Positions 5,061 through 5,888 of a stretch of DNA of 5,888 bases are shown in pieces. The stretch spans positions 1-5,888 of the forward strand of contig CALGLY010000629.1 of assembly GCA_937959095.1 (NCBI GenBank). Direction: 5' to 3'. This DNA comes from an uncultured Saprospiraceae bacterium (GTDB taxonomy: Bacteria; Bacteroidota; Bacteroidia; Chitinophagales; Saprospiraceae). The notes under the pieces were generated by a model. That model saw only the letters and a list, made by a program, of their open reading frames with translations, made no database searches and was not told the DNA's origin. Numbering within the stretch: the stretch's first letter is position 1; every line of letters starts with the position of its first letter. The position numbers and the translations under genes are program-made.

Positions 5061-5888
5061 TTACTTAACATTGAAGACGATAGAAGGCAATGGACGACCT
5101 GCCTTATCACCTGGACAACGTGCTTTGATACCATCGAAATAGTAAACATCTCCTGGTTTCGCAGCTTTAATGATTCGTGTTGATTGTGCATTGAAAGTTC
5201 CTCCCTGATTTGGGCTTTCTATCGCATCTTCACGTTTCGGTACTCTAACGAGCTTGAAACCTTGTATATTGCACTTTGCATCGAAATCGAAATCATCTAA
5301 CCAAGCCAATAGACCACGCTGCGCTTTGAATGTACCATTCCCCATTGTTCCACCACTTTGCTTACCTAAAGCAGGGCGCGGATCAGGGATACGCTTTACA
5401 CGGAATCCAAATTTGTCATTCAAACCACCACCTGAAACTGTAATATTAGCTTCACCTGGCTGAGAAACAGTAACATTATACTTACCACTTCCTGTTTTGT
5501 TCAACTTGATTCCACCACCGCTTCCGCGCACTTTCAAGTCATTACTTGATACACCCGCAGCTGCAACCGATATTGGATTATTTACCCCTACATAGAATAC
5601 ATTCATCTTATCAGGAGAAACCGCTACTGAACGGCGACCTACCTCATAGTCAAATGTACCTTCACCTTTTGATGTCTCCCCAGTCAATGGATTACGGACA
5701 GATGCAGTCATGTTAAGCTTCTTCACCCCTGTACCACTTGTGGTAGTAGAGTAAGTCGCTTTTCCATCATCATTCACTCTCAATGATTGCCCATTAACAG
5801 AAATTTTAATATCTGATGGAGAAATAGAAGAGCTATATGTACCTACAGAAATATCTGCTTCGAATTTTTCACCTGAAATTACGTATGC
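5061..5888 (-). CDS. gldM: GldM, type IX secretion motor protein, C-terminal 275 residues (N-terminus off right edge)
   Basis: GldM (PorM) has one N-terminal membrane helix and a long periplasmic shaft. With GldL it forms the proton-driven motor that powers type IX secretion and gliding, and its tip contacts the GldK-GldN ring. The frame is open through base 5888, so the gene continues off the window; the family is about 510-520 residues and the visible part is roughly the last half. Recognisable sequence: YVISGEKFEADI at the edge (domain D2); the beta-rich D3 with DKMNVFYVGVNNPISV, then GGGIKLNKTGSGKYNVTV; and the D4 tip from FRVKRIPDP onward, with LLAWLDDFDFDAKC, KPGDVYYFDGIKA and terminal GRPLPSIVFNVK. 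Two cysteines in the tip (codons 5271-5273 and 5115-5117) could pair. The TTG at 5781-5783 is an internal leucine, not a start. gldK and gldL are expected upstream, off the right edge. Confidence 0.94.
   Translation of the reverse strand, partial: AYVISGEKFEADISVGTYSSSISPSDIKISVNGQSLRVNDDGKATYSTTTSGTGVKKLNMTASVRNPLTGETSKGEGTFDYEVGRRSVAVSPDKMNVFYVGVNNPISVAAAGVSSNDLKVRGSGGGIKLNKTGSGKYNVTVSQPGEANITVSGGGLNDKFGFRVKRIPDPRPALGKQSGGTMGNGTFKAQRGLLAWLDDFDFDAKCNIQGFKLVRVPKREDAIESPNQGGTFNAQSTRIIKAAKPGDVYYFDGIKARCPGDKAGRPLPSIVFNVK

Noticed and set aside
5254..5463. Plus-strand open frame of 69 codons
   Set aside because: Antisense to the gldM tip domain; a shadow frame.

Overview
The window is an AT-rich stretch of a Bacteroidota chromosome. 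The evidence is the C-terminal part of gldM followed by two gldN-type genes (type IX secretion / gliding motor, a system confined to this phylum), a Bacteroidota-style HMG-CoA lyase, and two TAnnTTTG-type -7 promoter elements of the phylum's primary sigma factor. The class cannot be fixed from this sequence; Cytophagia- or Saprospiria-like bacteria are a guess.

Layout, left to right. Positions 1-747 (minus) hold the N-terminal 249 codons of HMG-CoA lyase; its C-terminus lies off the left edge. Positions 748-1336 are a long AT-rich divergent intergenic region with a candidate lyase promoter and a 46-base A/T-only tract. Positions 1337-2275 (plus) hold an alpha/beta hydrolase of the proline iminopeptidase family. 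It converges on, and overlaps by 9 bp, shikimate kinase aroK (2267-2782, minus). The right half is a minus-strand gld cluster: the end of gldM (5061-5888), gldN (4052-4918) and a second gldN-like gene (2918-3778). Each gld gene is followed by a long, near-perfect hairpin without a T tract. The hairpin after the second gldN is built from 8-bp-periodic AATG/CATT units in inverted arrangement.

How the genes work together. GldM is the periplasm-spanning shaft of the GldL-GldM proton-driven motor; GldN is a periplasmic ring protein working with the lipoprotein GldK. gldK and gldL are expected off the right edge (inference). The two GldN proteins are 168/226 identical (about 74%) over the mature core by hand alignment. 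This tandem arrangement resembles gldN-gldO of Flavobacterium johnsoniae. aroK appears to have its own promoter and is probably unrelated to secretion, as are the hydrolase and the lyase (leucine / HMG-CoA catabolism).

The observations most worth a second look are: the iminopeptidase-family enzyme, which lacks both glutamates that recognise the substrate amino group in the Serratia enzyme; the tandem gldN pair with one sharply diverged internal segment; and the inverted 8-bp repeat array. No RNA genes, CRISPR arrays or insertion sequences were recognised, and nothing here clearly constitutes an undescribed system.
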